Assembly (NCBI RefSeq): GCF_024206495.1
Contig: NZ_JAMBPQ010000037.1
Location: forward strand, 1-64,000
Direction: 5' to 3'
From: Paraburkholderia sp. CNPSo 3272
GTDB lineage: Bacteria; Pseudomonadota; Gammaproteobacteria; Burkholderiales; Burkholderiaceae
Length of the DNA: 64,000 nt
In this document: one piece after another, positions 11,095 to 19,451 of the stretch
Numbering within the stretch: position 1 is the first letter of the stretch
Layout: each line of letters starts with the position of its first letter
Notes under the pieces: generated by a model
What the model saw: only the letters and a program-made list of their open reading frames with translations
Databases searched by the model: none
Told to the model about the DNA's origin: nothing
Made by a program: the position numbers and the translations under genes

Positions 11095-12207
11095 TCAGGG
11101 CGCCGAGACCACCTTGCGCTTCTGCACTGCCGGGATGCCCTGGTAGTCGGGCAATTCGGCGAGCGGCTTGCCGATGGCCTTGGCGTAGAGCGGCATCATG
11201 TCGGCGAGGCGCTTGGCGATGTCGGCGCGCCGCGCCGGCGTGTACGGATGCACGTAGATGAAGCCCTGGTCGCGGTCGGCGCGCGTCGCCACCGCGAGCT
11301 TGTCCCACAGCGTGAGCGCCGCGCGCGGATCGAAGCCCGCACGCGAGGCGATATCGCTGCCGATCACGTCGGCTTCGGTTTCATCGGCGCGGCCGTAGTG
11401 CATCTCCACGAGCTGCGAGCCGATTCCGAGCGGAAAGACGCCGAGATCCGCGAGCCCGAATAGCTGCGGCACGGAGCCCGACTCGATCTGCGCGGCCTGT
11501 TGTTCGCCGAGGCGCTCGCGCACGTGCTCGCGCACCGCGTGTGCTATCTCGTGGCCGAGCAGCATGCCGAACTCGTTGTCGTTGAGTTTCACGCGGTCGA
11601 GCAGGCCGCCATACACGACGATCTTGCCGCCCGGCAGCGCGTACATGCGGATGTCGTTCGAGCGGATCACCGCCACTTCCCACTTCCAGTTCTTGACGCG
11701 ATCGCTCCACTTCTGCGAGTAAGGCGCGAGCCGGTCGACGAAAGCCCGCACGCGCTGCACGTGCGGATCGCTCTCGGCATAAAGGCGGTTCGAATGGGCC
11801 GCGCCGCGCACGATCTCGTTGAACTCGGCGGTAGCCTGCGCTTCGAGCATCGGCGAGGGAATCAGGTTGCGGTATACGGCGGCGTCGCCAAAGCGCACCA
11901 CGCGCCCCGTGTTCGGCGCGCCGGGGGCGACGCTTGCGTTTGCGCCGCTGTTTGCTGCGCCGTTCGCGCCGTTCGCCTGGTTTGTGGTGCCGTTGCCTGC
12001 GCTCGCGGAGCTGCCTGCTGGCGGCGTGGCAGGGTTGCCCGGCACGCTCGCCGGGGCGCTCGTGGCGGCCGGGCTCTCGGCGCCCCATGCACTCCATGCG
12101 CAAAGGGCCGGCCAGGCAGCGGCGAGAGCCAGCACGAGCGCGCGAGCGCGCGCGCCGCTGCGCTGCAGCGCACGCGGGCCTGGCGCGACGGTCTCATGCG
12201 TGCTCAC
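11095..12207 (-). CDS. M48-family metalloprotease, exported
   Basis: Probable periplasmic zinc protease. It is 370 residues, starting at a GTG (12207) that overlaps the TGA of the upstream permease as GTGA. A basic region and hydrophobic core (about residues 20-41) form a signal peptide with likely cleavage after AWGA. Then comes a Gly/Asn/Ala-rich linker to about residue 100. The peptidase domain has HEIAH at 219-223 and a downstream ETEAD helix for the third zinc ligand. It resembles LoiP/YcaL and BepA-like envelope quality-control proteases; which one cannot be settled here. Confidence 0.88.
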   Translation of the reverse strand: MSTHETVAPGPRALQRSGARARALVLALAAAWPALCAWSAWGAESPAATSAPASVPGNPATPPAGSSASAGNGTTNQANGANGAANSGANASVAPGAPNTGRVVRFGDAAVYRNLIPSPMLEAQATAEFNEIVRGAAHSNRLYAESDPHVQRVRAFVDRLAPYSQKWSDRVKNWKWEVAVIRSNDIRMYALPGGKIVVYGGLLDRVKLNDNEFGMLLGHEIAHAVREHVRERLGEQQAAQIESGSVPQLFGLADLGVFPLGIGSQLVEMHYGRADETEADVIGSDIASRAGFDPRAALTLWDKLAVATRADRDQGFIYVHPYTPARRADIAKRLADMMPLYAKAIGKPLAELPDYQGIPAVQKRKVVSAP

Positions 12208-13598
12208 GACCGGACTCTCCACGGGGCAATACGAATGAGCAGGAGCATACCCGGTACCGCGAGCACCGTGCAGACGATGAAATAGTCGAACCAGCCGATC
12301 TTCGCGACCACGTAGCCGCTCGCGGCGGAGGCTAACGTGCGCGGCACGGAGGCGAGGCTCGTGAAGAGTGCGAACTGTGTGGCGGTGTAACGCGGATCGG
12401 TCGTGCTTGCGATATAGGCAGTGAACGCGGCGAGCGTGAGCCCCGTCGCGAAGGTCTCGAAGCCGTACACGAGCGCGAGCGCAACGGCGCGCGGGTCGAG
12501 CGTGAACTGCACGTTCGCGCCGAAGAGGCCCGCGGCCCACGACACCGCGTGGCTCACGGCGAGCACGGCATCGTAGATGGCGGCGAGCGAGGGCGAGCCT
12601 GCGCCGAGTTGCGCGAGCCACGCGAAACCCAGAGTAGAAATCATTTGCAGGAAACCGAAGATCCACAGCCCGCGCCCGATGCCGATCTTCACGAGCGCCA
12701 CGCCGCCGATAATGCCGCCCGCGAGGCTCGCGCCGAACGCCGTCATCTTTGCGATCACGCCGATCTCCGTGCGCGAATAGCCGATGTCGAGGAAGAACGA
12801 TGTGGACAGGGTCGTCGCCATCGTATCGCCGAGTTTGTAGAGGAAGATAAAAGCGAGCACAAACAGTGCCGCGGCCAGACCGTCGCGGCGCACGAATTCG
12901 GCGAACGGCTGCACGATCGCTTCGCGCAGGTTCCTGGGCGGCGCGCCGTGTACTTCGGGCTCTTTCACGACGAGCGTCATGATCATGCCGGGAATCATGA
13001 ACGCCGCCGTCACGACGAACACGGTGCTCCACGGCAGATGGTCGGAGAGGATCAGCGCGAGCGAGCCCGGCACGAGCGCCGCGATCTTGTAGGCGTTCAC
13101 GTGCACGGCGTTGCCGAGGCCCTGCTGCGTATCGGTGAGCAGTTCACGCCGGTAGGCATCGATGGAGATGTCCTGGCTCGCGCCGAAGAACGCCACCAGC
13201 GCGGTGAGCGCAGCCACAGTCCAGATCGAATCTTTCGGCGAAACGTAGCCGAGCGTGCCGATAGCGAGCGCCACGAGAATCTGCGTGACGAGCATCCAGC
13301 CGCGCCGCCGCCCCGGACGCCAGCCGGGCAGGCGCGGCACGTAGCGGTCCATGAGCGGCGCCCAGACGAACTTCCAGGTGTACGGGAACTGGATCAGCGC
13401 GAAGAGGCCGATCTCCTTGAGATTGACGCCCTCCGAGCGCAGCCACGCCTGCACCAGATAGACGAGCGTGAAGAGGGGCAGGCCGGAGGTAAAGCCGAGG
13501 AACACGCAGATCAGCATGTGCGTATTCAGATACGCACGCCAGCCGGGGTGGGATTCGTGAGCGGTAAGAGCGGGTGCCTCGTGGGGCGGATTCTGCAT
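12204..13598 (-). CDS. ampG: AmpG-type muropeptide permease (MFS)
   Basis: Inner-membrane permease of the MFS fold, most like AmpG, which imports anhydromuropeptides for wall recycling. The 464-residue product carries the AmpG-like FLGFTSGLPLFTLVYLVQAW and KFVWAPLMDRYVP segments, the RRRGW loop and ASQDISIDAYR. About 12 or more membrane segments are visible. The ATG at 13598 is preferred over a GTG 21 codons upstream that lacks family similarity. No clear ribosome site is seen. It is translationally coupled to the M48 protease gene. Confidence 0.85.
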   Translation of the reverse strand: MQNPPHEAPALTAHESHPGWRAYLNTHMLICVFLGFTSGLPLFTLVYLVQAWLRSEGVNLKEIGLFALIQFPYTWKFVWAPLMDRYVPRLPGWRPGRRRGWMLVTQILVALAIGTLGYVSPKDSIWTVAALTALVAFFGASQDISIDAYRRELLTDTQQGLGNAVHVNAYKIAALVPGSLALILSDHLPWSTVFVVTAAFMIPGMIMTLVVKEPEVHGAPPRNLREAIVQPFAEFVRRDGLAAALFVLAFIFLYKLGDTMATTLSTSFFLDIGYSRTEIGVIAKMTAFGASLAGGIIGGVALVKIGIGRGLWIFGFLQMISTLGFAWLAQLGAGSPSLAAIYDAVLAVSHAVSWAAGLFGANVQFTLDPRAVALALVYGFETFATGLTLAAFTAYIASTTDPRYTATQFALFTSLASVPRTLASAASGYVVAKIGWFDYFIVCTVLAVPGMLLLIRIAPWRVRS

Positions 13599-13652
13599 GT
13601 CGTCGTTAGCGGCGGCGGTGTTTGGTGCGGTTCCTCGTGAACCGGTCGTGCA

Positions 13653-13682
13653 GAAAAACACGCGACGCCGCGCACGGCGTCA
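13653..13682 (-). terminator. Intrinsic terminator of metX-metW
   Basis: A perfect 7-bp GC stem (13664-13670 with 13675-13681, loop CGCA) begins at the metW stop codon and is followed on the minus strand by a T-rich run. It ends the metXW transcript ahead of ampG. Confidence 0.6.
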
Positions 13683-14284
13683 TTTTTTTCTCACGCGATA
13701 GACCGCAAGACTACCACGCCAGTTCACACCCCAACGAACGGTCTGACCTCCGTGGAGCACGGCGCGGTCGAGAATTTCAACGCCCACTTCGGGCGCGAGC
13801 GCCTCGAAGTCCTTGACCGTGAGAACGCGCACGTTCGGCGTGTTGTGCCACTGGTAGGGCAGCGACTTCGAAACCGGCATGCGGCCGCGCAGCACCGAAA
13901 GCCGATGCGGCCAGTAGCCGAAGTTCGGGAACGAGACGATGCACTCCTTGCCCACGCGCGCCGTCTCGCGCAGGATGGCCGCCGTCTGGTGAATGGTCTG
14001 CAGCGTTTGCGAGAGGATCGCGAAGTCGAAGCTCGCGTCCTCGAAAAGGCGCAGGCCGTCTTCGAGATTCTGCTGGATCACGTTGATGCCGTTCTTCACC
14101 GAAGCGAGCACGCCCGCGTCGTTGATCTCGATGCCGTAGCCCGTGCACTCGAGCTCCTCGGTGAGCAGCGAGAGCAGCGAGCCGTCGCCGCAGCCGAGGT
14201 CGAGCACCTTCGCGCGCGGTTCGATCCAGCGCGCAATGGTGCGAAAGTCGGGACGGGCGGAAAGACTGTCGAAAGCGCTCTGGT

Positions 14285-14288
<4 letters not shown>
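13680..14288 (-). CDS. metW: Methionine biosynthesis protein MetW
   Basis: The 202-residue protein has a class I SAM-methyltransferase fold with motif I at VLDLGCGDGSL (about residues 28-38). MetW is required together with MetX for homoserine acylation in many proteobacteria and is thought to form a complex with it. The start ATG overlaps the metX stop as ATGA (14285-14288), so the two are translated in tandem. A terminator hairpin overlaps its stop codon. Confidence 0.94.
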
Positions 14289-15430
<1,142 letters not shown>

Positions 15431-15452
15431 TCGTTCCGCCTTGGTTTTTCGG

Positions 15453-15461
15453 GCGGCTAAA
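15453..15461 (-). promoter_or_regulatory. metX expression-platform switch strand
   Basis: On the minus strand this reads TTTAGCCGC. It is the exact complement of GCGGCTAAA at 15520-15512, which is the conserved 3' strand of the SAM-II aptamer. Its own CCGCC (15456-15452) can pair instead with GGCGG (15440-15436) of the metX ribosome binding site, across an 11-nt loop. The two pairings exclude each other, which suggests ligand-dependent masking of the ribosome site. Confidence 0.6.
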
Positions 15462-15499
15462 CGGTGTCGGCGGGCGCGGAGTGCGAAAGGATTGGCGCA

Positions 15500-15592
15500 G
15501 CTGACGACCTCTTTAGCCGCATTTATATCGAACTCCGGGGCCTGGGCCTGGGAGTTCACGCGCCCGCAATCGAGTCAGCAAATCGGCGCGTG
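15500..15592 (-). ncRNA. SAM-II (SAM-alpha) riboswitch upstream of metX
   Basis: On the minus strand the order of conserved SAM-II elements is present. An 8-bp P1 stem, CACGCGCC with GGCGCGTG, encloses the loop GATTTGCTGACTCGATTGC. After it come GA, an extra small hairpin (ACTCC with GGAGT) and TAAATGCGGCTAAAGAGG with the invariant GCTAAA. GCTGAC in the loop can pair with GTCAGC at 15505-15500 as a pseudoknot. SAM-II classes sense S-adenosylmethionine and typically precede metX or metA. Its position directly before metX agrees. I could not run a covariance search. Confidence 0.8.
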
Positions 15593-15740
15593 GGTATTGC
15601 AAAAGGAACGCAGAGTATATCGGAAAAAGTGCAAAGCGACGCGTGCGCACGGGAAAGGCGGCCGGGCGGCGCGCTGCCGTCCCGCGCCTTGGCGCCGCCG
15701 CTTCACGTGCCCGCGCACCGCGCGAGGCCGCGAAGCCTTA

Positions 15741-16331
15741 TCACTTCCCGGGCTCGGACGGATGCGCGTTGCGCCAGCGCCGCAGCTGCAGGGCCGCGAT
15801 GATCATCAGGATGCCGTAGAGCACTGCATAGGCGGCGATGACCCAGATCAGCGAGAGCGCGCCCGCGCCGGGGAACATCGCGAAGAAAAAGCCAACCGTG
15901 GCCGAGAGCAGTCCCGAAATCCCGACCGCCCACGGATGCGCGATGGCGTGCCGGTACTGGATCGCATAGACGATCTCGAAGATGCCCGTGAAGAACGCCC
16001 AAACGCCGATGATCATCACGAGGACGATGGCGGTCTCGCCCGGCCAGAAGAACGCGACGAGGCCGGCGATCACGCCGATCAGACCGATGACGATGTAGGT
16101 CCAGCGCCGCGTGCCGCCGCCGCGCGCGCCGTAGATGAGCGCGAACGCGCCGTCGACGAGGGCGTAGGCGCCCCAGACGATGGCGAGCGTGAGCACGGTG
16201 AGGCCGGGCAGCGAGAAGGCGAGCACGCCGAAGACGATCGCGGCAATGCCTCGCGCAATGAGCCAGCCCCAGTGGGCGGAGAGGCCCATCAGGATGGGCG
16301 GCAGGCCGAGGGGAGGAACGGGACGGTTCAT
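15741..16331 (-). CDS. HdeD family membrane protein (DUF308)
   Basis: A 196-residue inner-membrane protein with about six hydrophobic segments in repeated pairs, as in HdeD of enteric bacteria, which is linked to acid resistance by an unknown mechanism. The ATG at 16331 (MNRPVPPLGLPPILMGLSAH) has a strong AAGGAGAACC site; an upstream frame start would place that site inside the gene. It is not clearly in an operon with slmA, which ends 64 bp upstream of it. Confidence 0.85.
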   Translation of the reverse strand: MNRPVPPLGLPPILMGLSAHWGWLIARGIAAIVFGVLAFSLPGLTVLTLAIVWGAYALVDGAFALIYGARGGGTRRWTYIVIGLIGVIAGLVAFFWPGETAIVLVMIIGVWAFFTGIFEIVYAIQYRHAIAHPWAVGISGLLSATVGFFFAMFPGAGALSLIWVIAAYAVLYGILMIIAALQLRRWRNAHPSEPGK

Positions 16332-16395
16332 GCGACGGTTCTCCTTCCTGTTAGCGACGCGAGCAGCCGCCACGGAAAAACGCCGCGCGGCCGCG

Positions 16396-17082
16396 CTATT
16401 GAAGAATGATGCGGATCTGCTCGTCGGCGTGCTCGCTCGGTGAACGCGTGAAGCCGCTTTGCGCGTAGCGATGCCAGCAACCGATCACATAGCGCACGAC
16501 CAGATTCGCCCGGACCGTTGGATCGTATCCCTTGGCGGTGGGTTTCGCGTTGACATGGTCAGACCCCGAGATCGCCTTGCGCTCGGCCTCCTGGGCGAGG
16601 TCGACGCGCAGACACTGGCGCAGCGACGCCTCGACGCGATCGAGCATCTGGTTCACGCGCTCGGCGAGGCGCTCGTGCTCGCCCACGAGCGCTTCGCAGG
16701 TCAGCACGCGGGTCATGCCCGCGTTGCGCGTGGAAAAGTTCACGAGCATCAGCGCGATCGCACGCGCCTGCAGGACGCCGCTCGGCTCTTTTTCGACGAT
16801 CTGGTTGATGAGCCCGAAGAGCGTCTGCTCGATGAAATCGATCAGGCCCTCGTACATCTGGGCCTTGCTCGCGAAATGGCGATACAGCGCGGCCTCGGAA
16901 ACCCCCAGGCGCGCGGCCAGCGCCGCGGTGGTGATCTTCTCGCCGCGCGGCGCCTCGAGCATGGTGGCGAGCGTCTGGAGAATGTGGATACGGCGTTCGC
17001 CCGGTTTCGGGCGGGGGGCGCGGCGGGCCGCGCCCGGCGATTCTGCTGCTTCGACTGCGTCACGCGTTTGTGTCGGCTGCAT
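16396..17082 (-). CDS. slmA: Nucleoid occlusion factor SlmA (TetR family)
   Basis: The 228-residue protein is a TetR-fold DNA-binding protein with the helix-turn-helix at about residues 49-70 (TTAALAARLGVSEAALYRHF). SlmA binds dispersed chromosomal sites and blocks FtsZ ring assembly over the nucleoid. The match extends past the HTH into the ligand-like domain (FASKAQMYEGLIDFIEQTLF), and linkage to the nucleotidase and argB genes is usual for this bacterial group. It could be confused with other TetR regulators from the HTH alone, but the whole protein fits SlmA. Confidence 0.88.
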   Translation of the reverse strand: MQPTQTRDAVEAAESPGAARRAPRPKPGERRIHILQTLATMLEAPRGEKITTAALAARLGVSEAALYRHFASKAQMYEGLIDFIEQTLFGLINQIVEKEPSGVLQARAIALMLVNFSTRNAGMTRVLTCEALVGEHERLAERVNQMLDRVEASLRQCLRVDLAQEAERKAISGSDHVNAKPTAKGYDPTVRANLVVRYVIGCWHRYAQSGFTRSPSEHADEQIRIILQ

Positions 17083-17127
17083 GGATATCGTCCCTGGCGT
17101 TGGCCTCTGGGTTGGCGCTCCCCCGTT

Positions 17128-17931
17128 TTACTTCGAGCGTCCCGACTGCAGGCCTGGTTTCAGGGATTTTAGCGAACGAATGCGACGATCGACATAGTGC
17201 GGCCTGCCGGTACCCGGCAAGTGCGGGGGCAAATGCCCCGTGATCCAGATGGTGCGGATGCCGAGGCGCCGGTAGCGCTTGAGGTGGCTGCGCGTATCTT
17301 CGATCAGGATCGCATCGGCGAGCGCCACGCCCGCCCGGCGCAGGGTGCCGCGCAGCATCGCGCAGTCGGGCTTGGCGCGCCAGTGGCTGCGCGAGCGCAT
17401 GCTTTCGATGGCGATCACGCGTTCGAACAGCCGCTCGATGCCGAGCGCCGCGAGCACCGCGTGCGCGTAGGCCTCGGGTCCGTTGGTCAGCACGATCTTG
17501 CGCCCGGGCAGGGCGGCGAGCGTGCGGGCGAGGCCGCGCTCGGCGTGCAGCATGCCGTGCAGGTCGTCGAAGGTGTGCACGACCTTGAGGAAGTCGTGCG
17601 GGTCGATTGGATGATGGCGTGTGAGACCGAGCAGCGTCGCGCCGTAGCGGCGCGTGTAGCTCGTGCGCAGGTGATTGGCTTCGTCGCGGCTCACGCCGAG
17701 CGCGTCGACGATGTACTGCGTCATGCCGGCGTTGATGGCCGGGAAGATGGCGCGCGACGCGTTGTGCAGCGTATTGTCGAGATCGAAGAGCCAGACGGGG
17801 GCGCCGTAGCTCGGGCCGCGCGAGGTGGGGGCGCCGTAGCTCGGGCCGCGTGAGGTGGGGGCGCCCGCTGTGCGGGCGGCGCGGCGCGGCCGGCGCCGGG
17901 CACGCCTGGCATGAAGGCTGGAGTCGGTCAT
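17128..17931 (-). CDS. HAD hydrolase, pyrimidine 5'-nucleotidase type
   Basis: The 267-residue protein belongs to the haloacid dehalogenase superfamily, close to SDT1/YjjG-like pyrimidine nucleotidases that dephosphorylate UMP and CMP. Motif I is DLDNT with nucleophile Asp50 and Asp52; LTNGP is motif II, and IEDTRSHL holds the acidic motif IV. The ATG at 17931 gives MTDSSLHARRAR. Ahead of motif I lies an odd basic N-terminus with two tandem copies of APTSRGPSYG (residues 24-43), coded by a 30-bp DNA repeat. It lies between argB and slmA. Confidence 0.82.
   Translation of the reverse strand: MTDSSLHARRARRRPRRAARTAGAPTSRGPSYGAPTSRGPSYGAPVWLFDLDNTLHNASRAIFPAINAGMTQYIVDALGVSRDEANHLRTSYTRRYGATLLGLTRHHPIDPHDFLKVVHTFDDLHGMLHAERGLARTLAALPGRKIVLTNGPEAYAHAVLAALGIERLFERVIAIESMRSRSHWRAKPDCAMLRGTLRRAGVALADAILIEDTRSHLKRYRRLGIRTIWITGHLPPHLPGTGRPHYVDRRIRSLKSLKPGLQSGRSK
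17801..17860 (-). repeat. In-frame 30-bp tandem repeat in the HAD gene
   Basis: Two adjacent 30-bp units (17801-17830 and 17831-17860) differ only at 17821/17851 (C versus T), and the first five bases of a third copy follow. The repeat encodes two copies of APTSRGPSYG directly before the catalytic DLDNT motif. Near identity implies a recent duplication by slippage or unequal exchange. Confidence 0.9.
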
Positions 17932-17983
17932 CGCGGACGTGAGACGCGGCGGCGGCACGGCGCCGCCGCCGGGAGCAAGGGGC

Positions 17984-18883
17984 TTAGTGCGAGCGGATCA
18001 TCGTGCCGAACGGCTGTTCGGTCAGGATTTCCAGCAGCACGGAGTGCTCGATGCGGCCGTCGATGATGTGCACCGAGCGCACGCCGCTCTTGGCCGCGTC
18101 GAGCGCCGACGAGATCTTCGGCAGCATGCCGCCCGAGATCGTGCCGTCTTCGAAGAGCGCGTCGATCTCGCGCGCCGAGAGGTCGGTGAGCAGATTGCCC
18201 GCCTTGTCCATCACGCCCGGGATGTTCGTCATCATCACGAGCTTTTCGGCATTGAGCACCACCGCGAGCTTGCCCGCCACGAGGTCCGCGTTGATGTTGT
18301 ACGAGAGGCCGTCTTCGCCGAAGCCGATCGGCGAGATCACCGGAATGAACGCGTCGTCCTGGAGCGCCTTTACGACCGCCGGGTTGATGGCCTCGACTTC
18401 GCCCACCTGACCGATGTCGATGTACTGACCGGGGTTGTCGCGGTCCGGCATCATCAGCTTGCGCGCGTGGATCAGGCCGCCGTCCTTGCCGGTCAGGCCG
18501 ACCGCATGGCCGCCGAAGTGGTTGATCAGCGTGACGATGTCCTGCTGCACCTCGCCGCCGAGTACCCACTCGACGACTTCCATGGTTTCTTCGTCGGTCA
18601 CGCGCATGCCCTGGATGAACGTGCCTTGCTTGCCGATCTTCTTGAGCGCCGTGTCGATCTGCGGGCCGCCGCCGTGCACGATGACCGGATTGATGCCCAC
18701 GAGCTTGAGCAGGATGACGTCGCGCGCGAAGCCCTGCTTGAGCCGCTCTTCGGTCATCGCGTTGCCGCCGTACTTGATGACGACGGTCTTGCCGTGGTAC
18801 TGGCGAATGTAAGGCAGCGCTTCGGCCAGAATTTCGGCTTTCAAGGTTGGGGCGATCTGCGAAAGGTCGATGGGCTCGGACAT
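17984..18883 (-). CDS. argB: Acetylglutamate kinase
   Basis: Phosphorylates N-acetylglutamate in the second step of arginine synthesis. The product is 299 residues of the amino-acid kinase fold, with VVIKYGGNAM near residue 35, VHGGGPQI near 75 and the late segment GEDGLSYNINADLVAGKLA that binds ATP. The ATG at 18883 (MSEPIDLSQIAPTLKAEILA) is the family start; the frame is open for 330 codons more without similarity. It reads toward the HAD and slmA genes, 52 bp upstream of the former. Confidence 0.96.
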   Translation of the reverse strand: MSEPIDLSQIAPTLKAEILAEALPYIRQYHGKTVVIKYGGNAMTEERLKQGFARDVILLKLVGINPVIVHGGGPQIDTALKKIGKQGTFIQGMRVTDEETMEVVEWVLGGEVQQDIVTLINHFGGHAVGLTGKDGGLIHARKLMMPDRDNPGQYIDIGQVGEVEAINPAVVKALQDDAFIPVISPIGFGEDGLSYNINADLVAGKLAVVLNAEKLVMMTNIPGVMDKAGNLLTDLSAREIDALFEDGTISGGMLPKISSALDAAKSGVRSVHIIDGRIEHSVLLEILTEQPFGTMIRSH

Positions 18884-19214
18884 GGCGGCGGAGACTGGAC
18901 GAAAAACAGACGAAACTCGCGGACGAAGATCCGCGGACGAAAAACGCGGCGGCAAAACGGTCGAAACAGGCCGGATTGTACAGGACTGGCGCGGTGCAGC
19001 AGAGAAAACGGCGGGGAAAACGACGCCCACCGGGCGCTCGGCGAGGCACCAGCGCAACACGGGCGCGAGGGCATCGGCAGCGCCGTAAAACGGGGCGAAA
19101 TCGGCAGAAAATGGCGGGCGCGACCCGCGAGGCGAAGCGAGGCGCGGGCCCCACGCGCGGGCTGTGGCATCATCTTTCTGTCGCCAACCCATGGCTTCAA
19201 GAGGAGCGCGCGCC
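18884..19214. other. Intergenic region between argB and the CWC gene
   Basis: This 331-bp spacer separates the divergent argB and CWC-protein genes. It is purine-rich on the plus strand between 18890 and 19120. I see no convincing promoter hexamers, hairpin terminator or coding frame in it; the frames open here are extensions of argB and of the small plus-strand gene. Confidence 0.5.
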
Positions 19215-19451
19215 ATGACCGCCTCCGCCGTGCCCGCCACCGGCATGAAAAGCGCCCGCTGCCCGCGCTGCGGCAACAGCTTCGACTGCTGCAGGAACAC
19301 CGAACCCTTCGATTGCTGGTGCAAGTCGCTGCCCGCGTTGCCCGCGAGCGAGCTGGACCCGCGCGGGCGCTGCCTGTGCCCCGAATGCCTCGCGGCGGCG
19401 GCGGCTCCGGCAGCGGGAGCCGCGCCGAAGGGCAGGAGCGCTATGCCGTGA
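19215..19451 (+). CDS. Small cysteine-rich CWC protein
   Basis: A 78-residue protein of the cysteine-rich CWC type. It contains CPRCGNSFDCC, then CWC, then CLCPEC, a zinc-ribbon-like pattern of eight or more cysteines in the first 60 residues, and ends in an Ala/Gly-rich tail. Function in this family is unknown; metal binding is likely. The ATG at 19215 is chosen because AGGAG (19200-19204) precedes it, while in-frame starts at 19164 and 19191 have no ribosome site. Its 3' end overlaps the convergent TPR/glycosyltransferase gene by 11 bp. Confidence 0.75.
   Translation: MTASAVPATGMKSARCPRCGNSFDCCRNTEPFDCWCKSLPALPASELDPRGRCLCPECLAAAAAPAAGAAPKGRSAMP

Larger units (their letters stand above)
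15431..15740 (-). other. metX leader and upstream region
   Basis: This 310-bp stretch without a gene holds, reading leftward, a TATACT -10-like hexamer at 15619-15614, a SAM-II aptamer (15592-15500), an alternative-pairing segment (15461-15453) and the metX ribosome site (15442-15436). Nothing is seen between 15640 and the HdeD-like stop at 15741. Aptamer and switching helix are described separately. Confidence 0.7.
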
